This document shows, piece by piece, positions 55,838-64,000 of a DNA stretch of 64,000 nt (its first letter is position 1; each line of letters starts with the position of its first letter). The notes under the pieces are model-generated. The model made no database searches. It worked only from the letters and a program-made list of their open reading frames with translations, and was not told where the DNA came from. Both the position numbers and the translations under genes were made by a program. Origin of the DNA: Chitinophagaceae bacterium (lineage in GTDB: Bacteria; Bacteroidota; Bacteroidia; Chitinophagales; Chitinophagaceae); NCBI GenBank assembly GCA_016721385.1, contig JADKIE010000001.1, positions 1 through 64,000 of the forward strand. The letters run 5' to 3'.

Positions 55838-56808
55838 ATGACAAAATTTGAACGCATATTAATTACCCAAACACCCTTAGCATTTGTAATTCGCAAAAGT
55901 AAGCATTGGTATTTGCCCGGTTTTGAAGGTGTACCGTTGTACGATGTGGTAAAATTTTTCAGGCAGCAAATAAAAACGGTTGGTTTAACCGAAAGGGCAT
56001 CGGCAGTTGCATACAACTTCATAATGGCAATTCCTCCATCACTGCTTTTTTTATTTACATTAATACCACATTTACCATTTTTTAAAAAAGGCGAAATTCA
56101 AAAACAAGTTGTCTTACTTATAAAAGATATTATACCCAACGAAGTGTATAATAAAGATCTTATTCTTTTTATAAATAAAACATTTTTGCAAAACCGGTTT
56201 TCAGCCTGCTTTCTTTTGGTTTACTATTAGCACTTTTTTTTGCATCCAGTGCCATGATGGGTATTATGCGATCTTTCAACAAAAATTATATTGGTTTTCA
56301 AAAACGTAAGGGATTACATGATAGATGGGTTGCTATACGCCTTACTTCGTTAATTTTTGGATTGGTGTTAGGATGCCTCATTTTATTAATATCGCAAGGC
56401 GCTGTACTAAAATGGATTGGTATTAAAAATGCCTGGTGGAGGGAAGCTATATCATACATTCGCTGGATATTTATTATTGCATTGGTTTTTTACTCCATTG
56501 CGTTTATTTATAAATTTCTGGCGGTACATAAAAAATGGAAAACTATTTCGCCGGGTAGTATTGTGGCTACATTCCTTTGCATTTTAGCTTCTTTAGGCTT
56601 TTCGTACTTTGTAAATAATTTTGGCAAATACAATGCTCTTTACGGTTCGTTAGGTACAATTATGATACTGATGGCGCTCATTTTTATTAATTCGCTTGTT
56701 TTACTAATTGGGTTTGAGTTGAATGTAAGCATCAAGTCGATAAAAACTATTGCCGAGCAAAGGGAAGTACACGAAAAAAAGCTTGAAGAAGCTGTACAAA
56801 TTACATAA
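55838..56808 (+). CDS. YihY/virulence factor BrkB family membrane protein, frameshifted
   Basis: A polytopic membrane protein. ERASAVAYNFIMAIPPSLLFLFTLIPHLPF is the YihY first-helix signature; later segments include SSAMMGIMRSFNKNY, LGCLILLISQGAVLKWIG and LGTIMILMALIFINSLVLLIGFELN. The frame breaks near 56203 between the halves; about 323 aa when joined. Once thought to be RNase BN, the family is now of uncertain function. It follows mltG by 30 nt. Confidence 0.85.
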
Positions 56809-56858
56809 ACGGTTTTTTGCTTTCTGCAAACTTTTATATCTTACAAAAAAATAAATCA

Positions 56859-57465
56859 ATGAAAAAAATATTTCTATTTGCTATAGTAGCAATTGCTTTT
56901 ACTGCAATGGCATTTTACATTTGGCGATCCGTTAAAAATTGGTAGCGACCTGCCAAGCCGTGATATTAAAATGCAAGACATTTCCGGTAAAGATGTTTCT
57001 TTAAAAGATGCAAGCACAACAAATGGTTTATTGGTGATGTTTAGTTGTAATACTTGCCCGTATGTAATTAAAAATCAACAACGCACAATTGCTATTTGCG
57101 ATTATGCCAAAAAAATGGGCTTTGGTGTAATATTGCTTAACAGCAACGAAGCTAAAAGAGGCGATGATGATGGTTTGGCACAAATGAAAACCTATGCAGC
57201 AGAGCAAAAATATAATTGGTTTTATGCTTTAGATAAAGAAAATGTAATTGCAGATGCATTTGGTGCAAACCGTACACCTGAATGTTTTTTATTTGATGGC
57301 AGTTTAAAATTAGCCTACCATGGTGCTATAGATGATAACGCAAGTGATGCTGATAATGTAACACGTAATCATTTAAGACAAGCAATTACAGAGCTTGTTA
57401 GCGGCAAAGAGGTTTCGGTAAAAGAAAGCAGAAGTGTGGGTTGTACTATTAAACGTAAAAGTTAA
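56859..57465 (+). CDS. exported thioredoxin-family (peroxiredoxin-like) protein, frameshift in signal region
   Basis: MKKIFLFAIVAIAFTAMA is a signal peptide; a shift near 56915 leads into FTFGDPLKIGSDLPSRDIKMQDISGKDVSLKD, a TSA/AhpC-type start. LVMFSCNTCPYVIKNQ holds a CxxC pair, then GFGVILLNSNEAKRGDDDG, GANRTPECFLFDG and the ending SRSVGCTIKRK, a known pattern in this subfamily. It is probably a periplasmic thiol-disulfide protein. The stop is 2 nt from that of the convergent TlpA-like gene. Confidence 0.83.
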
Positions 57466-57467
57466 AA

Positions 57468-57947
57468 TTATAAAGCTGTTTTTAGGGCTTCTTCAAATTG
57501 CTGGGGTGTAAACTGTTCTTCATAAAACTGTTTATACCCTTTTTTGTTATTTACAATTATGGTGGCAGGTATTGCCCCACTCCATTTTTCATCTATTGCA
57601 GGGCAAAAAAAATCGGCATTGGTTTCGTTTAACCAAATAACAGGAGCCGTAAACTTGTATTTTTTTATAAATGCTTTTAATTTTTGAGGATAAAAGGATG
57701 CAATATCTAAACTAACCAACATTAATTTTACTTTTTTTGCTGCATATTTTTTAGATATACTTTGCAAATACGGAATTTCTTCAATGCAAGGTTTACAAAA
57801 TGTGCTCCAAAAATTTATAACGTAAGTAGTGTCGTTATTTTTTGAATAATATTTAACCACATCGTCAATCTTCCATTTGGGTATAGTTTGCCCAAATAAA
57901 CCGGTTGAAATAAAGTACAGGCTAAATAATAGTAAATATCTTTTCAT
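57468..57947 (-). CDS. TlpA family disulfide reductase
   Basis: A periplasmic thioredoxin-fold protein. From 57947, MKRYLLLFSLYFISTGLFGQ is a signal peptide; VINFWSTFCKPCIEEIPYLQ holds the redox CxxC (CKPC); GAIPATIIVN carries the cis-Pro. 159 aa, short but complete. Intact. It is convergent with another thioredoxin-fold gene of different subfamily. Confidence 0.88.
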   Translation of the reverse strand: MKRYLLLFSLYFISTGLFGQTIPKWKIDDVVKYYSKNNDTTYVINFWSTFCKPCIEEIPYLQSISKKYAAKKVKLMLVSLDIASFYPQKLKAFIKKYKFTAPVIWLNETNADFFCPAIDEKWSGAIPATIIVNNKKGYKQFYEEQFTPQQFEEALKTAL

Positions 57948-58004
57948 TTGCCTAAAAATACGCAATAAGCAAATATGAACGTTTCCTGTTATCAAATTTA
58001 CCTT

Positions 58005-58035
58005 TTTGCCAATCCCTTTTTAACAATTACTTTTG
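58005..58035 (+). promoter_or_regulatory. promoter of lpdA
   Basis: TTTG at 58005-58008 and TACTTTTG at 58028-58035 with 19 nt between them, a textbook Bacteroidota pair, followed by an AT-rich 40-nt leader. Confidence 0.75.
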
Positions 58036-58074
58036 CTTAATTCTTAATTCCTAATTTTTAATTTTTAATTATTT

Positions 58075-59463
58075 ATGGCATACGATTTAATTGTTTTAGG
58101 TAGTGGTCCTGGTGGTTATCCGGCGGCTATAAGAGCCAGCCAATTAGGCAAAAAAGTAGCAATTATCGAAAAAGAAAGTTTGGGCGGTATTTGCCTTAAT
58201 TGGGGATGTATTCCTACCAAAGCATTATTAAAAAGTGCACAAGTATATGAGTATGCAAAACATGCTGCTGACTATGGTGTAAATGCAGAAAATGTAAGTG
58301 CCAACTTTGAAGGTGTTATTAAACGCAGCCGTGGCGTTGCTGATAAAATGAGCAAAGGTGTTCAATTTTTAATGAAGAAAAATAAGATTGATGTAATAAT
58401 GGGCTATGGCAAATTGGTGAGCCCTACCAAAATGGAAGTAACTGCAGCAGATGGCAGCAAACAAATAGTTGAAGCGAAAAATATTGTAATAGCTACCGGT
58501 GGTAGAGCAAGAGAATTACCCAGTATGCCAATTGATGGTAAAAAAATTATTGGCTACAGAGAAGCAATGGTGTTACCTACCCAACCAAAAAGTATGATTA
58601 TTTGCGGCAGTGGTGCTATAGGTGTGGAGTTTGCGTATGTGTACAACAGTATGGGTACAAAAGTTACTATTGTTGAGTTTATGCCACGTATTGTGCCTGT
58701 AGAAGATGAAGATATTAGCAAAGAATTGGAAAAGCAATACAAAAAGCAAGGCATAACGATTATGACTAGCAGTGAGGTATTAAGTGTTGATACTAGCGGT
58801 GAAGGTGTAAAGGCAAAAGTGAAAACAGCAACAGGCGAAGTGGTGTTAGAAGCAGATGTATTGTTAAGTGCTGTAGGTGTTGTGGCAAATATTGAAGGCA
58901 TTGGTTTAGAAGAATTAGGTATTAAAACAGAAAAAGGAAAAATAATTGTTGATGCTAATGGGCAAACAAATGTTGCAGGCGTTTACGCCATTGGCGACTG
59001 TACACCTGGCCAGGCATTGGCACATGTAGCTGCTAAAGAAGGTATAAATGCAGCAGAACACATGAGTGGGCATCATCCGGAACCAATGGATTACAACAAC
59101 ATACCTGGCTGTACGTATTGCACTCCCGAAATTGCAAGTGTAGGCTACACCGAAAAAGCGGCTAAAGATGCAGGCTACGAAGTAAAAGTGGGTAAGTTCC
59201 CATTTATGGCAAGTGGTAAAGCAAGTGCAGCAGGTGCTACCGAAGGTTTTGTAAAAGTAATTTACGATGCAAAGTATGGCGAATTTTTGGGCTGCCACAT
59301 GATTGGTATGAACGTTACCGAAATGATTGCCGAAGCTGTAGTTGCCCGTAAATTGGAAACCACAGCACACGAAATTTTAAACGCTGTTCATCCTCACCCT
59401 ACTATGAGTGAAGGCTTAAAAGAAGCTACTGCTGCGGCTTATGGAGAGGCGATAGATATTTAA
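58075..59463 (+). CDS. lpdA: dihydrolipoyl dehydrogenase
   Basis: The E3 flavoprotein of 2-oxo-acid dehydrogenase complexes. IVLGSGPGGYPAAIRA binds FAD; GGICLNWGCIPTKALL holds the redox CxxxxC; IICGSGAIGVEFAYVYNSMG binds NAD; GVYAIGDCTPGQALAHVAAKEG is the second FAD motif; HPHPTMSEGLKE gives the C-terminal His-Glu pair. 462 aa, full length and intact. It has its own promoter and a strong hairpin after it. The E1 and E2 genes are not in view. Confidence 0.96.
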   Translation: MAYDLIVLGSGPGGYPAAIRASQLGKKVAIIEKESLGGICLNWGCIPTKALLKSAQVYEYAKHAADYGVNAENVSANFEGVIKRSRGVADKMSKGVQFLMKKNKIDVIMGYGKLVSPTKMEVTAADGSKQIVEAKNIVIATGGRARELPSMPIDGKKIIGYREAMVLPTQPKSMIICGSGAIGVEFAYVYNSMGTKVTIVEFMPRIVPVEDEDISKELEKQYKKQGITIMTSSEVLSVDTSGEGVKAKVKTATGEVVLEADVLLSAVGVVANIEGIGLEELGIKTEKGKIIVDANGQTNVAGVYAIGDCTPGQALAHVAAKEGINAAEHMSGHHPEPMDYNNIPGCTYCTPEIASVGYTEKAAKDAGYEVKVGKFPFMASGKASAAGATEGFVKVIYDAKYGEFLGCHMIGMNVTEMIAEAVVARKLETTAHEILNAVHPHPTMSEGLKEATAAAYGEAIDI

Positions 59464-59514
59464 TGTTTTGGGGCATTTAGAGAACAATCCCAAAAATCTT
59501 TACATACAAGAAAT

Positions 59515-59573
59515 ACCTTCTTAAAAAGAAGGTGTTTTATGTGTTCAGATATATCTAAACACATAAAACACCT
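59515..59573. terminator. overlapping hairpins after lpdA
   Basis: Hairpin 1 is accttctt / aagaaggt (59515-59533) followed by gtttta. Hairpin 2 is a 16-bp perfect stem (59530-59545 with 59558-59573) extended by an inner agatatatct palindrome. The two share the bases aggt, so they exclude each other. Most likely a strong terminator. Confidence 0.7.
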
Positions 59574-59610
59574 CTTAACATTTCATTAAGCCATTTATCC
59601 ATCTTTATGT

Positions 59611-59641
59611 TTTGCTAAGAGTGTAATACTATGTATCTTTG
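59611..59641 (+). promoter_or_regulatory. strong consensus promoter upstream of the small-protein unit
   Basis: TTTG at 59611-59614, 19 nt, TATCTTTG at 59634-59641: an exact match to the Bacteroidota -33/-7 consensus with optimal spacing. The transcript would start near 59646-59648, about 200 nt before the small gene. Confidence 0.8.
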
Positions 59642-59845
59642 CGGCGCAAATACGTACTACTGCATTAGTAATTGGTTTATAAACCTTCTTTTTGTGTAGC
59701 AATACTCCCGGCCAGACAACTACGCCTGACTTTTGAGAGAAAATTATAACGTAAAAATTAACGATTAAAAAAAATCATGTGGCGGCATGTGTATACCTGT
59801 AGCTGTATGAAATAAACTAAGTAAATAAACAATAAATATAAACAG

Positions 59846-60037
59846 ATGAAAAATGAAACGATGGGCAACAGCTCAGTTAACAAAAATGACCTAAAAGAAT
59901 TATTGAAAGAAACAAAAGAGACCTTGGCTACTGATGTAAAAGTTGATGGCAACCAACGAGTATTTGGTGCGGTGGATTTGTGGAATGCTCAAAAAAGACA
60001 ACGTACTTCTATCTCTATGAGAAGATGGATGAACTAA
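59846..60037 (+). CDS. small hydrophilic protein, 63 aa, unknown function
   Basis: Not recognised with certainty. It is charged throughout: an acidic/Lys helix (KNDLKELLKETKETLATDV), then RVFGAVDLWNAQKRQRTSISMRRWMN, a basic, Trp-containing tail that looks conserved and could bind nucleic acid or a large complex. It has a consensus promoter, a ~200-nt leader and a strong terminator, so it is a separate and probably well-expressed unit. A nearby ATG at 59861 would give a slightly shorter form. Confidence 0.65.
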   Translation: MKNETMGNSSVNKNDLKELLKETKETLATDVKVDGNQRVFGAVDLWNAQKRQRTSISMRRWMN

Positions 60038-60074
60038 TTAGGTTAAAAAGAAAATAATTTTTATAGGTTTTTTA

Positions 60075-60101
60075 GCCCCGATACATTCGGGGCTTTTTTT
60101 T
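60075..60101 (+). terminator. terminator of the small-protein unit
   Basis: gccccg / cggggc stem with a 7-nt loop followed by eight T residues, 37 nt after the stop codon. Confidence 0.9.
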
Positions 60102-60111
60102 ACCCATTTAT

Positions 60112-60888
60112 CTATTCACTTTGCATTGCAGTATCCTTCATTTCCTTAGCTACAGCATGCCCTAAATATTTTTCAATAGCATTGTGTACCCAATATATTA
60201 CAGGGGTAAGTACCATTGCCATAATAAATTTATAAATATAATTGCTACAGCTTATGGCTAATACCTTTGCCCAACTCCAATCGGAACCAACTTTAAAAGC
60301 AATAAAAATTACAATAAAACTATCTATTAATTGAGATAGTAATGTTGAGCCTGTGGCTCGTAGCCAAATCTTTTTTTCGCCTGTTATCTTTTTAATGCCA
60401 TGAAAGCTCACCACATCTACCATTTGCCCAACAATAAAAGCAACTAACGATCCTATAATAATCCAATTGCTTTGCCCCAGTACACTGTTGTACGCTGTTT
60501 GCATATTATCTTCTCCTTTTGCAGCATTGCTGCCAATCCACCAATCTACCGGCGCTAATCTTATAGCAATAAAATAAATGATAAATGCAAATGCGATCAG
60601 GATAGCTGTAGTGTAAGATAAAAATTTTACGCCTCTTAATCCATAGTACTCATTAATGATATCTGTCATTATAAAAACTACCGGCCAAATAAGTACACCT
60701 GCAGTTAATGTAAATGGCGAAACCTGCTCTCCAAATAAGTTAAAATGCCATACATTAAGCCCAAATGTTTTTTCTAGCGAAAATATTTTTACACCAATCA
60801 CCTCGGCTATCAGAGCATTTGTAATAAATATGGCTGCCAAAAGTATAAACAACCGTGTTGGCCTGTTTTTGAGTATGCTTTGTATCAT
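60112..60888 (-). CDS. queuosine precursor transporter (VUT/YhhQ family)
   Basis: An inner-membrane carrier for preQ0/preQ1-type queuosine precursors. The start LFILLAAIFITNALIAEVIGVKIFSL, the WPVVFIMTDIINEYYGLRGVK loop, and QMVDVVSFHGIKKITG with SQLIDSFIVIFIAF are the YhhQ-family marks. About six to seven helices; 258 aa; intact. Queuosine synthesis genes are not present nearby. Family members differ in which precursor they carry. Confidence 0.92.
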   Translation of the reverse strand: MIQSILKNRPTRLFILLAAIFITNALIAEVIGVKIFSLEKTFGLNVWHFNLFGEQVSPFTLTAGVLIWPVVFIMTDIINEYYGLRGVKFLSYTTAILIAFAFIIYFIAIRLAPVDWWIGSNAAKGEDNMQTAYNSVLGQSNWIIIGSLVAFIVGQMVDVVSFHGIKKITGEKKIWLRATGSTLLSQLIDSFIVIFIAFKVGSDWSWAKVLAISCSNYIYKFIMAMVLTPVIYWVHNAIEKYLGHAVAKEMKDTAMQSE

Positions 60889-60956
60889 TGGAGTCTATAA
60901 AATAATAATAAATTTGAAACACAAATATTAAACCATTAAAAAGTATATCCATTTGC

Positions 60957-61186
60957 TTATACTACTTGTTTTTTAAACAGAAATTGCAAAAGCACCAACA
61001 ATAAAAAATAAAATTTACCAACCATGCAAACTGAGCAATAACCACAACAGAACCTTTAAAAAAATCTAATGGCTTTGCATTAGCGGCATTTGCATCAATA
61101 TACAACTTAAAATACGTAAATACAACGGCTGCCACAAAACACAGGTTACAAATAAAAACTATTTTAGAAAAGAAACGCATATACAA
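60957..61186 (-). CDS. small membrane protein, about 76 aa, frameshift near C-terminus
   Basis: Two hydrophobic segments (IVFICNLCFVAAVVFTYFKLY and FKGSVVVIAQFAWLVNFIF) in a short basic protein. The open frame ends with a Cys/Trp-rich tail at 60962. In a neighbouring frame after a T run the end becomes LLLVLLQFLFKKQVV with a stop at 60957-60959, which looks more like a membrane helix with a positive end. Function unknown. It lies between the transporter and pcm on the same strand. Confidence 0.55.
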
Positions 61187-61216
61187 ATATTAAAAGGTTA
61201 TTTTTCAAGTAAGTTA

Positions 61217-61872
61217 CTATCCATTCTTTCCGTACAGCATAGGTACAAACGAAAAGTTTTCAAAAGCCTCTTCTGTAAATGCACCATCAGATGTTTTAGT
61301 TAATCGCAACATTCGTTGATGCTCACCTTCATCAACCGGTATTACCATAAAGCCGCCAACTTTAAGTTGCTCCATTAATTTGGGCGGAATAACCGGCGCC
61401 GCGGCAGTTATTATTATTTTATCAAAAGGGCCATAAGTTGGTAACCCCTCATATCCATCTCCATAAAAAAATTTTAGATTAGCGTATTGGCTTTTAAAAA
61501 CATAATTTTTTGTTTTATCGTACAATTCCTTTTGTCGTTCAATAGTAAAAACCTTAGCCCCCATTTCGGCCAAAACCGTTGCCTGGTAAATACTTCCGGT
61601 ACCAATTTCCAACACTTTATCAAATGGTTTTATTTGTAGCAGTTGGGTTTGGTACGCTACTGTATAAGGCTGCGATATAGTTTGAGCTGCAGCAATAGGA
61701 AAGCTCTGTCTTCATAAGCAATTTCATCAAAAGCACTGTCTAAAAAATAGTGGCGTGGAATATTGCTTATGGCTGCCAAAACATTTTCATCTGTTATTCC
61801 TTTGGTACTTAAAAGTTCAACCAGCTTTTTTCGTAAGCCTTTGTGGCGGTATGTATCTTCGTATTTTCTCAT
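61217..61872 (-). CDS. pcm: protein-L-isoaspartate O-methyltransferase, frameshifted
   Basis: Repairs isoaspartyl residues using SAM. The start MRKYEDTYRHKGLRKKLVELL and the VLAAISNIPRHYFLD block are typical. A shift near 61700 separates EIAYEDRAF from PIAAAQTISQPYTVAYQTQLL. SAM motif I reads LEIGTGSIYQATVLAEMG, with Ile where Gly is usual (GSGYQ). IIITAAAPVIPPKLMEQLK and GGFMVIPV follow. The joined length, about 218 aa, is normal. Confidence 0.92.
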
Positions 61873-61895
61873 TGCAGAGTTGCAAGATAAAAAAA

Positions 61896-61918
61896 ATGCA
61901 GGGCAATATACCCTGCAT
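61896..61918 (-). terminator. terminator after the secreted coiled-coil gene
   Basis: atgcaggg / ccctgcat stem with a 7-nt loop; on the minus strand it is followed by eight T residues, 20 nt beyond the stop of the 61939-62970 gene. Confidence 0.85.
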
Positions 61919-61938
61919 CTTAAAATATAATTTTTAAT

Positions 61939-62970
61939 TTACTTGTACCGGGGTGTATGTTCATTAAAAAAATCATTGCTAGCGTCGTTCCAGTTGTCAA
62001 TAACCTCTTTACGCATTTCAAATAGCTGCTTGTTATTTTGATTGTATTTATTTGATGCTGCATTAATTTCATTTACACTTTTGTTGTAAGCATCTATATC
62101 AGCCTGTGTACGGTTATCTCCTTTTTTATCCATCTCTTTCTTTAATGCCTCAAATCTTTCATTCGTCAAAAAGAAGTCGCTTATGGTTTTCATTTTATCA
62201 TTAACTTCCTTTACATAAAAATTCATGACCGCTTTAAAAGAAGCAATTAAACTATTATCGCCTTCAAATGGTTTTATTTCATTCACTTTCTCCAAGCCTT
62301 CCTGTGCATATTTAAGTAACGAACTTTTAGATTGCTCTATTCCTGTAATATTCCCTTTTTCAATTGCCTTCATTAAATTTTCTTCCTGAAAGCTTGCTTT
62401 AAAGAACAATAAATATATTTTATGGAAATATTCATTCGTATTATGAACCTGCTCAGCCATCTTGCCCAACTCACTTTTATCTTCAATGATATTAATATTA
62501 TATTTCTTCCCAAAATCCAACTGTGCTGCTTTAATCATATCATTTGCTTCTTTAAGCTTTTTATCCACCATTTCCTGCGCAAGTATATAAGCTTCCATAT
62601 CGTCGTAACTTTGCTCTGCAACATCCTCTAAATTTATTATTTTGCTGTAATCATCGTTTAAAACATTAAAATAAAATTTCATGAATTTTACAGAAGAATC
62701 TCTGTAGCCTTTATCGCCTTTAAAAGATGGCATTGCATTAATATTCATCCGGGCCTCCTGCACTTCATCCATTAATTTACTTCGCAAACTTTCAACTTTA
62801 CGAGCTCTTTTGCCATGTGCAACTGCACTGGAATAGCTAAGGTATTTTTTTGTAATACTCTCCTGCTGTTTGCCAATGTATCCTATGTACTCTCCGGCAT
62901 TTTCAAAGTTTTGTGCAAAAGATGTGATGCTGATAAATAAAACTACAATTAGGGTAGATAAAATTTTCAT
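61939..62970 (-). CDS. secreted coiled-coil-rich protein of unknown function
   Basis: From 62970, MKILSTLIVVLFISITSFAQ is a clear signal peptide. The mature part (about 320 aa) is almost entirely helical and charged, with conserved-looking segments EYIGYIGKQQESITKKYLSYSSAVAHGKRARKVES near the start and FFNEHTPRYK at the end. It may belong to the LIC11966-type surface proteins, but I am not certain. Intact. It has its own terminator and may share a transcript with the S41 protease upstream. Confidence 0.75.
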   Translation of the reverse strand: MKILSTLIVVLFISITSFAQNFENAGEYIGYIGKQQESITKKYLSYSSAVAHGKRARKVESLRSKLMDEVQEARMNINAMPSFKGDKGYRDSSVKFMKFYFNVLNDDYSKIINLEDVAEQSYDDMEAYILAQEMVDKKLKEANDMIKAAQLDFGKKYNINIIEDKSELGKMAEQVHNTNEYFHKIYLLFFKASFQEENLMKAIEKGNITGIEQSKSSLLKYAQEGLEKVNEIKPFEGDNSLIASFKAVMNFYVKEVNDKMKTISDFFLTNERFEALKKEMDKKGDNRTQADIDAYNKSVNEINAASNKYNQNNKQLFEMRKEVIDNWNDASNDFFNEHTPRYK

Positions 62971-63036
62971 ATTTCGATTAATTTGAAAATAAAGATAAAA
63001 TAAATTTGTTTTCGGTTGCATATTAGCCACAAGAAT

Positions 63037-64000
63037 TTATTTACCATTCCAATCCATTAAAATACGATATGCTTCCAAAATAAATTCATCCGTTTGTATA
63101 TTATCCAAATGGTTTTTGTTTATGGTTTTACTTCTTAAATTGGCTTGTGAAATTCTTTCCCAGTCAAAGCCGTTATTGGTAACAAAATTTCTTTATTGGG
63201 TATCGTTTTTCATCATCCTTTATTTGCTTATACATTTTTATTGCTTCGTTAAATTGGTTAGCATACGTTACCCATTGCAGGCTAATGGTTCGGGAATTAT
63301 TATATTGCTTTAACCAATTAATGAAGTTGTTTAGCAAGTTAAACTGTGCATTCGCTTTTACCCTTAGCTGGCTTTTTGCTGTAAGATTAGCAATGGGCAA
63401 AACAGGCAAGGCTTTATATACAGAGGATTTGTTTTTATCGGGTTGCAAAGCGCTTTTATTATTTTTCTCTTTATACTCATCATCGCCATACAAATCCGGC
63501 AAAGTAATATCGGGCACAACTCCTGTCCATTGTGTTGTGTTACCATTTATCCTGTAAAATTTGTTTTCGGTAATTTTTACAAAATCATCGTACGGATCAT
63601 TTTTGACACAGCATTTGTATCCATCGGATGAACAGCTTGTGCTGTTCCTTTACCGTACGTTGTACTCCAACAATTACAGCTCTGTTGTAATCTTGCAAAG
63701 CCGCACTTACAAATTCGCTTGCACTAGCACTTGCTCCATTTACCAGTACAATCATTGGCCCATCATAAATTGTGCCTCTGTTAGGATCTTTTAAAGAATG
63801 TGTTTTCCCGTCCTTTTCTTTAACAGAAGCTACAGGTCCAACATCTATAAAAATACCAGCCAGTTGCATTGCTTCCCACATGCTTCCCCCACCGTTATAT
63901 CTTAAATCAAGTATTAATCCTGCAATGGTATCTTTTTTTAACTTTACTATTTCCTTGCTAACATCATTGGCACAACCATCATATTTTATATCCTTCTCAT
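63037..64000 (-). CDS. S41 family C-terminal processing protease (Prc/CtpA-like), C-terminal part, frameshifted
   Basis: A periplasmic serine protease cut by the window edge, with the N-terminus missing. GPMIVLVNGASASASEFVSAALQDYNRAVIVG carries the catalytic Ser; after a shift near 63655 TYGKGTAQAVHP supplies the catalytic Lys. RINGNTTQWTGVVPDITLPDLY and a helical C-terminal domain follow, as in Prc-type tail-specific proteases. Further breaks lie near 63600 and 63200-63110; the final frame ends AYRILMDWNGK at 63037. About 320 codons visible. Confidence 0.88.

Larger units (their letters stand above)
59464..59845 (+). other. intergenic region after lpdA: hairpins, strong promoter and long leader
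   Basis: Holds the lpdA terminator hairpins (59515-59573), a consensus promoter (59611-59641) and a leader of about 200 nt before a 63-codon gene. The leader has a perfect ggtttataaacc palindrome followed by a T-rich run and a 12-codon upstream frame (59777-59815, MWRHVYTCSCMK). Confidence 0.55.

Noticed and set aside
59777..59815. The 12-codon frame MWRHVYTCSCMK as a gene
   Set aside because: Too short and without an independent signal; noted only as a possible upstream frame in the leader.
59648..59845. The 200-nt leader as 6S RNA, SRP RNA or a known riboswitch
   Set aside because: No recognisable core of these RNAs could be read; only short hairpins are visible.
1..64000. CRISPR arrays or Cas genes
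   Set aside because: No regularly spaced direct repeats of 24-40 bp and no Cas-like proteins were seen; repeats present are dispersed singly.

Overview
The window reads as chromosome of a Bacteroidota bacterium, most likely Chitinophagales/Chitinophagaceae. The grounds are: low GC; promoters of the form TTTG-N19-TAnnTTTG; an arginine operon built around an N-acyl-ornithine (not ornithine) carbamoyltransferase; a CarboxypepD_reg/TonB-plug/beta-barrel receptor; and Bacteroidota-typical families (DUF3810, DUF177 next to rpmF, Gcr-type membrane protein, GH3 protein, queuosine-precursor transporter). About half of the genes, including housekeeping ones such as argG, argH, miaB, secG, mltG, lptE and rseP, are split by one-base shifts. 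This even spread over essential and accessory genes points to sequencing or assembly indels rather than decay, so split pieces are reported here as single genes with the breaks noted.

Layout. 1-6.4 kb: DUF2130 end, PPTase, dCTP deaminase, a beta-lactamase-fold hydrolase, TspO, DUF3810, and the DUF177-rpmF-plsX cluster. 6.4-13.6 kb: an accessory island, visibly more AT-rich, with all genes on the + strand (PadR with its membrane partner, two alpha/beta hydrolases, class A2 beta-lactamase, DinB, SDR, GNAT acetyltransferase). It is bracketed by two ~97% identical 155-158 bp direct repeats (6516-6673 and 13451-13605), and palindromic elements follow the SDR and GNAT genes. 14-21.6 kb, minus strand: two-component pair with a membrane partner, Tex, RseP, Dxr. 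21.7-30.4 kb, minus strand: an eight-gene arginine operon (GNAT-argG-argC-argD-argF'-argB-argE-argH) behind a ~220 nt leader with a candidate leader peptide. 30.4-45.7 kb: GH3 protein, MtaB, tRNA-Val, OmpA protein, CPBP protease, Gcr-type protein, ClpS, saccharopine-dehydrogenase-like protein, glutaminyl cyclase, exonuclease/GIY-YIG fusion, LysE exporter, ATP-grasp protein, Fe-S CCG protein. 45.7-57.9 kb: TonB-type receptor, M13 peptidase, then miaB-sigma54 activator-lptE-TPR-secG-mltG, a YihY/BrkB protein and two thioredoxin-fold proteins. 58-64 kb: lpdA, a free-standing small-protein unit, queuosine-precursor transporter, Pcm, a secreted coiled-coil protein and the end of an S41 protease.

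How genes work together. The arginine operon encodes the complete acylated route from glutamate to arginine. Residue 90 of its carbamoyltransferase is Val, which by published mutagenesis favours succinyl- over acetyl-ornithine. The miaB-to-mltG block joins tRNA modification, envelope regulation, LPS export, Sec export and peptidoglycan processing. dxr and rseP are neighbours.

Most notable non-genic signals: a 20-bp copy of the tRNA-Val 3' end (one mismatch) 148 bp downstream, the footprint expected of an excised or degenerate integrative element; two families of short interspersed palindromic repeats, one copy of which lies inside a coding region; very short or absent 5' leaders at padR, mtaB and clpS; and an isolated promoter-leader-63-aa ORF-terminator unit at 59.6-60.1 kb. 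No complete new defence or mobile system was recognised.
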